Part shown: positions 26,646 to 36,627 of the stretch, piece after piece
How the letters are laid out: each line of letters starts with the position of its first letter
Position numbering within the stretch: position 1 is the first letter of the stretch
NCBI GenBank assembly: GCA_965204565.1
Contig: CBDBEU010000005.1
Location: 1,240,001-1,304,000, forward strand
Length of the DNA: 64,000 bases
DNA from: CBDBEU01 sp965204565
Lineage (GTDB): Bacteria; Pseudomonadota; Alphaproteobacteria; Rhizobiales; TMED25
Reading direction: 5' to 3'
Made by a program: the position numbers and the translations under genes
Notes under the pieces: generated by a model
Databases searched by the model: none
Seen by the model: the letters and a program-made list of their open reading frames with translations, nothing else
What the model was told of the DNA's origin: nothing

Positions 26646-27529
26646 TGGGGTTTGCTCCAGCTCTTTGCCTGATAAGTGAAATTGGCATAGTGCCGTTCCA
26701 CCCGGTTTGCCGCTTGGTTTAATGGTCGCCCCGATCTGCGCCGGAGTAGATGTGCAATGCGCCGCTCCGGAACCTTGTTGGCTCCCAGCCGGATGGCGTA
26801 GTCGAAGTCATTGGCTTCCAGTATAGTCGAACAACTCAGGCATGGCGAAAGCGGCATCAGCGCGCAGATATCTGCGCCACAAGCCAGACCAACGATAGCG
26901 CTTGATAATCGGATCAGGCACGGCTTACCAATCGTGGGCACTGTGAACAGTGCCGGGACGCAGTGAACAGCGTTCCGGATCACCATGTCGATTGAAGACG
27001 GACAGCGGATGATAGAAGCTGCGGCCGAAGTGACCATTGTAAGCCGAGGCTTCCTGCTTACCGTGAACAGGGCTTTCGGAGCTGTCGATGTTCAGGATCA
27101 GATCGGGGCGTTTGCGCAATTGTTGGACCCGATCAATCCACTTGCTGGACAGATCGGTCAGTGCCGTCAGGTTCTTGAAGGCGCTCAGAGTATTTGTCTC
27201 GAACCGCCCCATCTGGCTTTCTGATGCTGCGTAATGATCAAGGTTCCGCTGCCCGGCGATCAACCTCATCACCGGATCACGGGCAAGCCGGCTGGCGGAA
27301 CAGGGCAGCCAGTTCATGACGGGGGGTTCCTGCCGCTGCGGTTATCGCGAAGTTCCCATGACGCCATCCGGGTCAGCCCCAGAGCATCGTCCAGTTTCCG
27401 AAACAGCAACAAGCCGCCATCCGAGCCAGGCTTTGCGCCGTGGAACCGGAGCTTCAATCGCCGGTCAAAACCGACGTTTAAAGGTGCTGAAATCGATCCA
27501 CCCGGAGCTTTCCCCGCCAAACCACCCAT
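26646..27529 (-). pseudogene. IS1380-family transposase remnant
   Basis: Reading the minus strand from 27529: GFDRRLKLRFHGAKPGSDGG and LLLFRKLDDALGL; then SQMGRFETNTLSAFKNLTAL, DLSSKWIDRVQQLRKR, ILNIDSSESPVHGKQEAS and AYNGHFGRSFYHPL; then DFDYAIRLGANKVPERRI and HYANFTYQAKSWSKP. These are in order but in several frames, with an internal loss. Family assignment is clear; the copy is dead. It lies inside the ArnT-like gene. Confidence 0.85.
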
Positions 27530-27676
27530 GACCAGTCCCTGATGCTTTGAATTGCTTCAGCAAACCAGAATCCATCAGGCCGAATCTGTCAATCCATCCG
27601 GGATATGCGGTGGTCTGCACCCCTAGATTTTCTCCAATGATAATGAGCGTCCGGCGCTGACAAGGAGACGGACGAT

Positions 27677-28373
27677 ATGAAGCGGAGCAGGTTTGGCGAG
27701 GAACAGATGATCGCTGTGTTGAAGGAGCAGGAAGCGGGGATGCCGACGGCGGATGTGTGCCGCCGTCACGGGATCAGCTCGGCGACCTTTTACAAGTGGA
27801 AGTCGAACTATGGCGGGCTTGAGGTGTCCGATGATGCCCGGCGGCTTCGTCAGTTGGAGCAGGAGAATGCGCAGCTGAAGAAGCTGCTGGCGGGCTCGAT
27901 GCTGGACAACGCGATGCTCAGGGAGATCAGTGCAAAAAGTTCTGACGCCCGGTGCCGGGCGTGGACCGAACGACGGTGCGCTACATCAGCTGCCGCCCTG
28001 ACGACACTGCGGCGCGGACACGTATCAGGGAACTGGCCGGCGAGCGCCGCCGGTTCGGCTATCGGCGCTTGCACTGGCTGCCCTGCCCCTGCCGGGAGGG
28101 ATGGGTCATGAACCACAAGAAGTTCCGCAGGCTGTACGGGATGAGCGCTTGCAGGTTCGTTGCCGTGGCGGGCGCAAGCGGGCATTGGGGACACGAGCGC
28201 CGATGGTGTTACCGCAGGGACCGAACCAGCGCTGGAGCCTGGACTTCATGTCGGATGCCTTTGCCTGCGGACGCAGGTTCCGGATCTTCGCCGTGGTCGA
28301 CGACTTCAGCCGGGAGTGCGTGCGCCTGATCGCCCTCCGTTATTTTGGATATTTGATCGTCTTTTGCGGATAA
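27677..28373 (+). pseudogene. IS3-family transposase (OrfA plus damaged OrfB), truncated
   Basis: OrfA is nearly intact: MKRSRFGEEQMIAVLKEQEA, then TADVCRRHGISSATFYKWKS and a leucine-zipper stretch LRQLEQENAQLKKLL. OrfB follows in shifted frames: VDRTTVRYISCRPDD, RIRELAGERRRFGYRRLHWL and QRWSLDFMSDAFACGRRF; it ends abruptly after VVDDFSRECVRLI, losing the rest of the DDE core. About 25 codons at the OrfA/OrfB junction are also missing. Confidence 0.85.
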
Positions 28374-28389
28374 AAGATTGATACAAAAA

Positions 28390-29013
28390 AAGTTTTTTTA
28401 AGGTCGTTGCGAATTGTATTGCAACGGTCGCTTCTCTGAACGAAATCACCATTGTGATCTGGGCCGGCATCGCTACGACCATTCCGTTGGCCGTGAGAGG
28501 CTATCTGACGATACCAGCCTAGCAGCCTGACCTTGTTTCAGCGGACATACTGGTCTTGGCGCTGATCGGTCTTTCAGCCTCCCTGAACGACCATCTGTTT
28601 TGCGGCTTCAGGCCAACCACGCGCGGTGGTGGGATGGCAATCTCCTCTCTGACAGCTATCGCCGTGTGCGCCGCCACTTATACATTGCCGCGCATTGAGC
28701 CGTTCTGGATGAGCAAGCGCATCGCAGAAGTTGTGGAACGCCACGAAGGTGATCAACCACGCAGGTTCGTCTCAGTCGGCTACCGCGAATCCAGCCTAGT
28801 GTTTGCGATGGGAACGGAAACCATCACTTATAAAGAAGCAGCCCGGCTTGCCGCAGGCGATGAGAAACTGGTATTTGCCATCAATGAACGTTGGCGTGCG
28901 GCATACGAAAATCAAACCGCGGGGAATGGTCACCGACTTCGGCCGGGAGCTTCTGTTTCGGTTTCAACTACTCCTTGGGCCGCTGGATCAACATGTGGCT
29001 CTATTTCCCATGA
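28390..29013 (+). pseudogene. ArnT-like glycosyltransferase, 3' portion
   Basis: Continuation of the gene broken at 26645. Membrane helices (28430-28690) are followed by the ArnT periplasmic domain: RIEPFWMSKRIAEVVERHEG, FVSVGYRESSLVFAMGTETI and EKLVFAINERWRAAYEN. After one more shift the natural C-terminus GFNYSLGRWINMWLYFP ends at the stop 29011-29013. The two parts together give about 550 codons, the usual ArnT size. Confidence 0.75.
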
Positions 29014-29207
29014 ATCGGATTCTGTTCGGATACAGGAAAAGCACTGGTGGGAATCCGGATTTGTGATGATTGAATTAGCAGTTTGGCAGGCGTGGCCGGC
29101 AAAGGCACAGCCTGTGTCTTCACCGCCGCTTGGGCTCGGTTCGAGGTGTCGACGACACGGCGCAGCTGTCATAGCTTTGCCGCCGCTCAGTCCAAGAGCG
29201 TCATCAT

Positions 29208-31028
29208 ATGAGCAGTGACAGTCAAAATCGCTTTTTCGAGTGGCTCTCGGCACGGGTCGCTGCGTCGGGTTCGGTCGACGCCAACCTTCTTTTTACACTA
29301 ATTCGGCGTTATTTTCGACGTTTTCGTGTGAAATTCCTCATTATCGCGGTCATGATAGTCATTATTTCCGTTACTAGCGGTGCCATTGCACTTATCGTTA
29401 AAGAATTCGTTAATAAAATTTTTATTGATAAGAATGAATACTTTTTCATAAAATTATTTTTATTTATCATATTAATATTTTTTGCCAAGGGATTTGCTAC
29501 TTACTTTCAATCTGTATTGGGAGCGCGCATTTCCAATGAAATCGTCGCAGATGTACAAAAGCGCCTTTATGCACATGTCGTTCGTCAGAGAATGGAGTTT
29601 TTCAACTCATATTCTTCAGACGATCTACAGATGCGGTTCAGCCAGGGTGCCGGTGCATTCGGCTCGATATTGACCACTGTTCTGGTCAACGCCACGCGTG
29701 ATCTGGCGATGGTGGTGGCACTGGTCGCGGTGATGATCTCGCAAGATCCGGTGCTGAGTCTGGGATGTCTGGTGGTCGCACCGGTCATCTTCTACGGCGT
29801 TCTGATTTTGCTGAAACGGATCAAGGGCTTGGCCGAGCAGGAGATGGAACGCGTGGCCGAACTTTACAAACGCGTGCGCGAGACCGCGCAGGGTATCACC
29901 ATCATCAAGTCCTACAGTCTTGAACAGCCCGCAAGTGAGGCGACTTTCGCAGTGATCGACGTTGTCAGAGCCCGCGCCGACCGCATCGCCATGCTGCAGA
30001 CAGCAGCGCTTCCTCTGCTTGATGTGATGGGCGGGATCGCTGTGGGCATCGCAGTGCTTTACGCCGGTTTGCGCACCATTTCGGGAGGTTATGACGCGGG
30101 CACATTCATGGCCTTTCTGACCGCACTGCTTCTGGCGGCGGACCCGGCCCGGCGTCTCAGCCAGATGCGGGTGGATCTCAGGAACTCATTTGCACTGGTC
30201 AATCTCGTATTCGACGTTCTGAATGACGATCAGTTGGAGCCGCAAGGCAATGCGGTTCCTGCAATCACCGACACGACATCCGGCATTGGCACCAGCCGGC
30301 GGCCTCCGGCGATTGAATTTCAGCATGTCGGTTTCAGCTATGGCGATCAAAGCCCGGTGCTTTCAGATTTTGACCTGCGGATCGAGTCTGGCAAGACAAT
30401 GGCATTGGTTGGCCCTTCAGGGGCTGGCAAGTCGACGGTTTTCAAACTGCTGCTCAAACTTTACGAGCCGACATCGGGCCAGATCGTCTTCGATGGCATC
30501 AATCTGGCCGACATGAATTTGAACGCATTGCGTGGCGCGATCGGCTATGTTGGCCAGTCTAACTATATTTTCAACGGATCCATTCGGGAAAATATCAGCC
30601 TGATGGACGAGAATGTAAGCTTGGAACAAGTCAAACAAGCTTGTGTCGAGGTCGGGCTTGATCAACATATCTCTGCCCTGGCAGATGGATATGACACCAA
30701 TGTCGGCGAACTTGGCGGCCTCATTTCAGGAGGTCAGGCGCAGCGCCTCAACATTGTCCGCGCATTGGTCAAGAACGCACCCGTGCTGCTGCTTGATGAG
30801 GTAACGTCGTCGCTGGACGCAGAAAGCGAGGATCGCATACGTGATGTGATCCGGCGCATGGCTCGACAGACAACCATATTGATGATCGCGCACCGTCTCT
30901 CAACCGTCAAGGATGCTGACCGGATTGCGCTGGTCAAGGATGGCCGGATTATCGATGTCGGATGTCACGATGAATTGGCGGTTAAGAACGACTACTACAA
31001 GAAAATCATTGCGCTGCAATTCGCCTGA
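29208..31028 (+). CDS. ABC exporter, MsbA/multidrug type (half-transporter)
   Basis: 606 residues. An N-terminal six-helix membrane domain (about 35-330) is fused to an ATPase domain (about 365-606). Walker A GPSGAGKST, signature ISGGQAQRL, Walker B VLLLDEVTSSLD, switch His in IAHRLS. Works as a homodimer to export a lipid or other amphipathic substrate. Placement next to lipid-A genes suggests a lipid-linked substrate, but this is not shown. Codons for the first helices (29320-29510) are strikingly A+T-rich compared with the remainder. Confidence 0.88.
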   Translation: MSSDSQNRFFEWLSARVAASGSVDANLLFTLIRRYFRRFRVKFLIIAVMIVIISVTSGAIALIVKEFVNKIFIDKNEYFFIKLFLFIILIFFAKGFATYFQSVLGARISNEIVADVQKRLYAHVVRQRMEFFNSYSSDDLQMRFSQGAGAFGSILTTVLVNATRDLAMVVALVAVMISQDPVLSLGCLVVAPVIFYGVLILLKRIKGLAEQEMERVAELYKRVRETAQGITIIKSYSLEQPASEATFAVIDVVRARADRIAMLQTAALPLLDVMGGIAVGIAVLYAGLRTISGGYDAGTFMAFLTALLLAADPARRLSQMRVDLRNSFALVNLVFDVLNDDQLEPQGNAVPAITDTTSGIGTSRRPPAIEFQHVGFSYGDQSPVLSDFDLRIESGKTMALVGPSGAGKSTVFKLLLKLYEPTSGQIVFDGINLADMNLNALRGAIGYVGQSNYIFNGSIRENISLMDENVSLEQVKQACVEVGLDQHISALADGYDTNVGELGGLISGGQAQRLNIVRALVKNAPVLLLDEVTSSLDAESEDRIRDVIRRMARQTTILMIAHRLSTVKDADRIALVKDGRIIDVGCHDELAVKNDYYKKIIALQFA

Positions 31029-31066
31029 CACGGCGTGCCGGATTGCTTGCGACGCAGTCCGCCTAT

Positions 31067-31777
31067 TCACGCCTCAGAATTCGATCGACCCATAAATTGG
31101 CCCAGCGATTTGGTGTGGAACTCACTATGTAACTGACCGGGGTTGTACTCGTTCGCCAGCCAGGTCGCGAAATCACCACCCGTGCGGATCTGATAGTCCC
31201 GGAAATTCTCGAAGAAGCGGTCCAGCACCCCTGTCTTGGAGTGGCGCCAGTGGCCATAGCGAAGGCTGAGCTGGCCGATCGCTTCTTCAACCGGGCGGCC
31301 CTCATGCACAAGCAGAAACAATGCCGACATGAACCCCGCCCGATCGGCTCCAGACTTGCAGTGAAAGAGTACAGGATACTCGATCAACTCGAACAACCGG
31401 ATGGCGGTATTGATAACCTCGCGTGGCACCAGCTGGCGTGAATAGACGGGAAAATCGATCATGGCCAGACCGAGCGCCGCGCAAGCATCACGTTCAAGCA
31501 GATATTGGGGTAGGCGACCTCCCGGACCACGCAGATTGACCACGGTGCGCACTCCTAACCTCTGGACATGGGCCAGGTGACGAGGCGTTGGCTGGTTTGA
31601 ACGATACACTCCCGGAGCAATCTCGTGCAGGTTCTGGTAGACCTGCCGAAAGATGCCGTGATCGAAAATGGCGGATGCCAAATGAGCGCGCACCCTGTCC
31701 CAGCGGCCAGGCAGGGCGGGCTTGGCGTTCAATCCACTAGTTGGAACATCATCCATCGGAGTGATGAGTGTAAACAT
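31067..31777 (-). CDS. Tyrosine/dual-specificity phosphatase family protein
   Basis: 236 residues. The CX5R phosphatase loop is HCKSGADRAG; upstream landmarks are VYRSNQPTPRHLAHVQRLGV and RTVVNLRGP. This DSP subgroup in alphaproteobacteria is often near LPS or membrane-lipid genes and is cytoplasmic. Convergent with the ABC exporter and divergent from the amino acid ABC genes. Confidence 0.8.
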   Translation of the reverse strand: MFTLITPMDDVPTSGLNAKPALPGRWDRVRAHLASAIFDHGIFRQVYQNLHEIAPGVYRSNQPTPRHLAHVQRLGVRTVVNLRGPGGRLPQYLLERDACAALGLAMIDFPVYSRQLVPREVINTAIRLFELIEYPVLFHCKSGADRAGFMSALFLLVHEGRPVEEAIGQLSLRYGHWRHSKTGVLDRFFENFRDYQIRTGGDFATWLANEYNPGQLHSEFHTKSLGQFMGRSNSEA

Positions 31778-31903
31778 GCCCCTTTCATGTCAAGGCAATT
31801 TCACCGATGGACACGCGAACCGGTTGCAGCATGGTCAATTGACCGGCATCATGACAGAGTGGCGCAAAACGGCCCCCGACAACGCCATGAACGAGGCTGA
31901 ACC

Positions 31904-32710
31904 GTGACGGCGCAAAACGAGGCGTCAGGAAATGGACACCAAGCGGGCCCGCTCGCCTTAGAAGCTCGCGACATTCACAAGCATTTTGGTGAACTTGAGG
32001 TCCTGCGCGGCGTTTCTCTTGCCGCCAGCGGTGGAGATGTGATCGCAATCATTGGCGCTTCAGGCTCAGGCAAGAGCACGTTGCTTCGATGCATCAACCT
32101 GCTGGAGGTGCCGGATGGGGGTGAGATCATCGTCGCCGGCGAGACACTCAAGCTGGTAACAGGGCGCGATGGCGCGCGCCGGGCGGAGAGTGAAGCCCAA
32201 GTCAACCGCATCCGCACGCGATTGGCCATGGTTTTCCAGAGCTTCAATCTATGGTCGCATATGACGGTGCTGGAAAATGTCACCGAGGCGCCGGTGCACG
32301 TACTCGGGAGACCGCGGGGGGAAGTGCGCGAGCTTGCGCTTTCGCTGCTCGACAAGGTGGGAATTGCCGACAAGGCAGCTTCATTCCCGGCGCAACTTTC
32401 AGGCGGGCAGCAACAGCGGACGGCCATCGCGCGCGCGCTCGCTGTCGAACCTGATGTTATCCTGTTCGATGAGCCAACCTCAGCACTTGATCCGGAGTTG
32501 GTGAGCGAGGTCTTGCGGGTGATACGCGCTCTTGCCGAAGAGGGCCGCACCATGATCATCGTTACCCACGAAATGCGCTTTGCACGCGAAGTGTGTTCGC
32601 AGGCAATCTTTCTGCACGAGGGGTTGGTGGAAGAGGAGGGGGCGCCGGTAAAGGTTTTTGACGATCCGGCGTCAGAGCGTTGCTGTCAGTTTCTTGCTAA
32701 AAACTATTAA
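31904..32710 (+). CDS. Polar amino acid ABC transporter, ATP-binding subunit
   Basis: 268 residues from a GTG start. Walker A GASGSGKST, Q-loop VFQSFNLWSHMTVLEN, signature LSGGQQQR, Walker B VILFDEPTSALD and switch His in VTHEM, closest to HisP/GlnQ. It energises import with the two permeases at 34135-35573. A transposase scrap lies between it and the binding-protein gene. Confidence 0.9.
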   Translation: MTAQNEASGNGHQAGPLALEARDIHKHFGELEVLRGVSLAASGGDVIAIIGASGSGKSTLLRCINLLEVPDGGEIIVAGETLKLVTGRDGARRAESEAQVNRIRTRLAMVFQSFNLWSHMTVLENVTEAPVHVLGRPRGEVRELALSLLDKVGIADKAASFPAQLSGGQQQRTAIARALAVEPDVILFDEPTSALDPELVSEVLRVIRALAEEGRTMIIVTHEMRFAREVCSQAIFLHEGLVEEEGAPVKVFDDPASERCCQFLAKNY

Positions 32711-32804
32711 CCCGCATTTCCCATATGGCTCCATTGATTGATGTGATTGATCGTTGGTTCTGTGATGAGAACCAATATCTTGAGCGCATTTTGGGGCGCG
32801 GCAT

Positions 32805-33230
32805 ATGGCAAAACCGGCGGGTGAACCGGTTGACGGGCCTCTTCGGCTCGATTTCGGCCGCCGCCTGAAGCTTGAGTTCCACGGTTGCGGAATCATCATC
32901 GACGCCGGATGGCCGGCCTGCCGCGAGCTTGATGACGCGCTCGGCTTGACGGACATGGCCGGCCATGAGCTTGTCGACCCGCGCACCGGCAAGAACGGTC
33001 GGCACGCGATGACGGGATTGTTTCGCCGATCCGTCTTCGGCCGCCTCGGTGGCCATGAGGACGTAAACGACGCCGTCCGCCCGGGATGCGATCCCGCGAT
33101 GCGATGGATTGTCGGCGGGCGCGCCGTAGTCGGGCAGGCCGCGTGCGCCGGCGTCACCGTTCTCGCTGTCCCTCGATCCCCACGACGATGGTCCGGAGTT
33201 GCAGATGTCCGCCCGTGGAGGCAGTATTAA
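32805..33230 (+). pseudogene. IS1380-family transposase, N-terminal fragment
   Basis: Reads LDFGRRLKLEFHGCGIIIDA, then CRELDDALGLTDMAGHELVD, LFRRSVFGRLGGHEDVNDAV and DPAMRWIVGGRAV, the first ~110 residues of the same transposase family as at 26646-27529, but on the opposite strand and a different copy. It then runs into unrelated sequence. It splits the ABC importer operon. Confidence 0.8.
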
Positions 33231-33290
33231 CTCGACGATGGCCGTCATCCCGTGAATATCGGATTAACGTTCAACATCGGAGTACCATCC

Positions 33291-34073
33291 ATGAAACGAA
33301 TGATCCTCGCAGCTCTCGTCACGGTATTGGCCTTGAGCGGCTACGCCTCGGCGCAAGAAATGAGAAAGGTCCGCATGGGCACCGAAGGCGCCTATCCGCC
33401 CTTCAATCTGATCGACCCCAATACCGGCAAGCTCGCCGGGTTTGATGTCGAAATCGGTGATGCGCTGTGCGCAGCCGCCAAATTCGATTGCGAATGGGTG
33501 ACACAAGATTGGGACGGCATCATTCCGGGTCTTCAAGCAGAAAAATACGACACTATCCTCGCCTCGATGTCGATTACCGCCGAACGCGCCGAAGTGGTCG
33601 ATTTCAGCGATGCCTATTATCAAGAGCCCGGCGTTCTGGTCGGGGCCGATGGCACTGAATTCAAGGGAACGGTACTGGAAACCGTTGAAGGCAAGGTGGT
33701 CGGTGCGCAATCGGCGACCACACATGAAAATTTCGGCCGCGACAGGCTTGGCGCTGCCGCCGAAATTCGCACCTATGACACTGTCGAACAGGCGCATCTC
33801 GATCTTTCCGCAGGCCGCATCGACTTCTTTCTCGATGGCCTGATTGCGGTCACCGGCGGTTTTCTCGACACCGATCTTGGCAAGGGTTATGCGATAATCG
33901 GCCCGGAATTGAACGACGTTGAGATCTACGGCGTCGGTGCCGGCATTGCCGTGCGTAAGGGTGATGACGACCTGCGCGAAGCGTTAAATGCGGCGCTGAA
34001 GCAGATCCGCGCCGATGGCACTTACCAGGCGATCAGCGACAAGCATTTCGGCGTCGACATCTTCGGCAGCTAA
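33291..34073 (+). CDS. Periplasmic amino-acid-binding protein of the ABC importer
   Basis: 260 residues. Signal peptide MKRMILAALVTVLALSGYASA, then the family-3 solute-binding pattern: GTEGAYPPFNLID, GFDVEIGDALC, WDGIIPGLQAEKYD and ASMSITAERAEVVDFS. Secreted to the periplasm, where it captures a polar amino acid or opine-like ligand. ATG 33291 is chosen because it gives the signal peptide. Confidence 0.92.
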   Translation: MKRMILAALVTVLALSGYASAQEMRKVRMGTEGAYPPFNLIDPNTGKLAGFDVEIGDALCAAAKFDCEWVTQDWDGIIPGLQAEKYDTILASMSITAERAEVVDFSDAYYQEPGVLVGADGTEFKGTVLETVEGKVVGAQSATTHENFGRDRLGAAAEIRTYDTVEQAHLDLSAGRIDFFLDGLIAVTGGFLDTDLGKGYAIIGPELNDVEIYGVGAGIAVRKGDDDLREALNAALKQIRADGTYQAISDKHFGVDIFGS

Positions 34074-34086
34074 TGGCTTCTGACCG

Positions 34087-34120
34087 GGCGGAAGCGGCTT
34101 GTTGCAGGACTGCTTCCGCC
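34087..34120 (+). promoter_or_regulatory. Intercistronic hairpin after the binding-protein gene
   Basis: A 9-bp perfect stem, GGCGGAAGC (34087-34095) with GCTTCCGCC (34112-34120). No T run follows, so it is more likely an mRNA-stabilising or partial-attenuation hairpin that keeps the binding protein in excess over the permeases. Confidence 0.6.
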
Positions 34121-34134
34121 AACCGGGAATTTGA

Positions 34135-34839
34135 ATGATCAATTTTTTTGATCTGGGCGGGTTCGGCGACGAGCTTGCTTCCGGATTACTTCTGACCCTT
34201 GCCGTCGGTATTGGCGCGCTAATGGTTGCGCTGGCTTTTGGTCTTGGAGGAGCGGTGCTCAAACTTTCACCAAGGGCACCGCTGCGGACCATCGGGTTTG
34301 TCTACACCACGGTGGCGCGTGGCATTCCCGAGCTGGTGCTGATCATCGTTCTTTATTACGGCGTACCAACCGTTGTGCAGAACTTTGTGCGCCTGTTCAT
34401 CGACGGCTACAGGCTCGATTTCAATCCGGTGGTCACCGCAATCCTGGTGATCGGCATCATCTACGGTGCATTCATGACCGAGGTGTTGCGCGGCGCTTTC
34501 CTCGCTGTGCCGAGCGGTCAACTTGAAGCGGCGCGCGCTTTCGGCATGAGCCGGATGCGGACCCTCTGGCGCATACACGTGCCGCAAATGTGGCGCTTTG
34601 CGCTTCCCGGCATCGGAAATGTGTGGATGGTGCTGATCAAGGCGACGGTGCTTGTCTCGGTGGTCGGGCTGCACGACATCCTGTTCTGGGCAGACCGGGC
34701 AGGTCAGTCGTTGCGTGAGCCGTTCAAGTTTCTGTTGGTCGCAGCCATCGCTTTTCTGGTCATCACCTTCATCTCCGAGCAGGTATTTGCCTATGCCGAA
34801 CGCCGCGCTGCGCGCGGAGTACGGGATGTGAGGCGCTGA
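34135..34839 (+). CDS. Polar amino acid ABC permease (HisQ type)
   Basis: 234 residues, several membrane helices, TM_PBP1-type EAA loop GQLEAARAFGMSRMRTLWRI. First of two permeases; its stop overlaps the next ATG (TGATG), so they are made together. Confidence 0.9.
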   Translation: MINFFDLGGFGDELASGLLLTLAVGIGALMVALAFGLGGAVLKLSPRAPLRTIGFVYTTVARGIPELVLIIVLYYGVPTVVQNFVRLFIDGYRLDFNPVVTAILVIGIIYGAFMTEVLRGAFLAVPSGQLEAARAFGMSRMRTLWRIHVPQMWRFALPGIGNVWMVLIKATVLVSVVGLHDILFWADRAGQSLREPFKFLLVAAIAFLVITFISEQVFAYAERRAARGVRDVRR

Positions 34840-35573
34840 TGGATTTTGCTCTCATTGCCAGGTCGCTACCTGCCCTGGGTGACGGGCTATTGATGACCCT
34901 GATGCTCACCGCCATCGTCGTGCCGATCGGTTTTTGCCTGGCCATTCCAATGGCATTGGCGTGTTTGTCACACAATCGCGTGCTGTCGGGCGCCGCACGT
35001 GTCTTCATCTATGTATTCAGAGGCACGCCACTGCTGATCCAGCTCTATCTGATCTATTACGGGCTTGGGCAGTTTAGCCCTACGTTTCAGGAATTCGGCC
35101 TGTGGTGGTTCTTACGCGATGCGCTTTATTGCGCACTCCTGGTGCTGGTGCTCAACAATAGCGCCTATGCAGGCGAGATTTTCCGCGGTGCCATTGCCGG
35201 CGTCGAGGCCGGCCAGATCGAGGCGGCGCGCGCGGCCGGCATGTCGTGGTTTACCCGTACCAAGCGCATCGTGTTGCCACAGGCGCTGAGAATCGCCTGG
35301 CCGGCTTACACCAATGAAGCCGTGTTCATCATGCAGGCGACGTCGCTGGTCTCGCTGGTAACAGTGACCGAACTGTTTCGCTCCGCCGACATCATCGCGG
35401 TCAGATCCTTCAAGATCTACACCATGTATCTGACCGTCGCTGTGATCTATCTGATGATCTCCTATGCCATCATCTTTGCTTTCGGGTTATGGGAGCGGTG
35501 GCTCATGCGCCATACGGTGCCGGCGCAAGGCAACCACGTTCACAGCCGGGCATTGGCGATTCTGACCCGATAA
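34839..35573 (+). CDS. Polar amino acid ABC permease (HisM type)
   Basis: 244 residues with FRGTPLLIQLYLIYYGLGQF near the middle and the EAA loop GQIEAARAAGMSWFTRTKRI. Pairs with the upstream permease to form the membrane channel. A 6-bp stem with a 3-nt loop (TGACGG-CAT-CCGTCA, 35585-35599) lies just after the gene and may help end transcription. Confidence 0.9.
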   Translation: MDFALIARSLPALGDGLLMTLMLTAIVVPIGFCLAIPMALACLSHNRVLSGAARVFIYVFRGTPLLIQLYLIYYGLGQFSPTFQEFGLWWFLRDALYCALLVLVLNNSAYAGEIFRGAIAGVEAGQIEAARAAGMSWFTRTKRIVLPQALRIAWPAYTNEAVFIMQATSLVSLVTVTELFRSADIIAVRSFKIYTMYLTVAVIYLMISYAIIFAFGLWERWLMRHTVPAQGNHVHSRALAILTR

Positions 35574-35692
35574 GAAACAGTTGCTGACGGCATCCGTCAA
35601 CGCCTGCCGGCTCTGCCACTCCCCGCTCAATATATCCTTAACCGTGTACCTGTTACCATGGCAGATGATTGATTGGGGTACGGGAAAGATCC

Positions 35693-36627
35693 ATGCGGGG
35701 CGGCCAAAACGGGCTCAATTTCGGAGCACGGAGTGCATTATTGGCAGTGATGGGGATCAGTCTTGCCGGCTGCAGTTGGCTGGGATCGACCAGCCATGAC
35801 CCAAATCCGCGCGTCTACGGAATTCATGATCGAGTGCCGGAGGGGGGCGGACGCTACAAGGTCGGCGATCCCTATACTGTCGATGGTCAGCGCTTCTATC
35901 CGCACGAAGACAATTCCTACGACAAGACCGGGACGGCATCCTGGTATGGCGAGTATTTTCACGGCCGCAAGACAGCCAATGGCGAGTGGTACGACATGAA
36001 CCGCATGTCCGCCGCACATCCAACGCTTCCGCTGCCGGTCTATGCGCGTGTCACCAACATGCAAAACGGCCAGTCAGTGGTGGTTAGGGTGAATGATCGC
36101 GGACCGTTCCGCCGCAACAGGATCATCGATTTGTCGAAAGCTGCAGCGACGAAGCTTGGCATGGTCAAGCAAGGCACGGCGCCGGTGCGGGTGAGCTACC
36201 TTGCACGCGCGCCGCTTGAGGGCGATGTGTCGAACATGCAGGCGATAGATCGCGGTTCGTCATGGTTGGCGCCAAGCTGGACCTCATCAATCGAGAACAG
36301 TTCGCCAGTGCATACCGGGAGTACAGGCAGAGCAAAGGTGGGAACGCGACCCGGACGTTGGCAAAATCCGCCGGCGGCAACGAGAAACAATGCGGTTCGG
36401 GTCAATCGGCCGGAAACAGCCCGCAATCCGATGCAGCCGATCATTCCGCAAGGTTATTACGTTCAGGCGGCCACGTTCACCGACCAAGCCTCCGCCCAGA
36501 ACCGCGTCAGTGAACTAACGCATCTGGGGGGCATTCCAGGTGCTGCCGGCGCAAATTCGCGGCATTACATATTATCAGGTCCGTCTTGGACCTTTCCCGA
36601 CCGCCGGTGAAGCTGAACAAAGTCTAG
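35693..36627 (+). pseudogene. rlpA: Septal lytic transglycosylase RlpA, 5' portion (IS-interrupted)
   Basis: Lipoprotein signal with lipobox LAGC, then the double-psi barrel: TGTASWYGEYFHGRKTANGE, ARVTNMQNGQSVVVRVNDRG and RIIDLSKAAATKLGM. A SPOR domain begins at GYYVQAATFTDQASAQNRV. Near 36560 the frame shifts; the proper SPOR end TYYQVRLGPFPTAGEAEQSL continues in another frame up to the CTAG at 36624-36627, where an IS sits. The 3' end resumes at 38244. RlpA cleaves denuded septal peptidoglycan; here it is probably inactive or lacks SPOR targeting. Confidence 0.82.

Noticed and set aside
34087..34120. Rho-independent terminator after the binding-protein gene
   Set aside because: The stem is good but no T run follows and the permease genes continue in the same direction.
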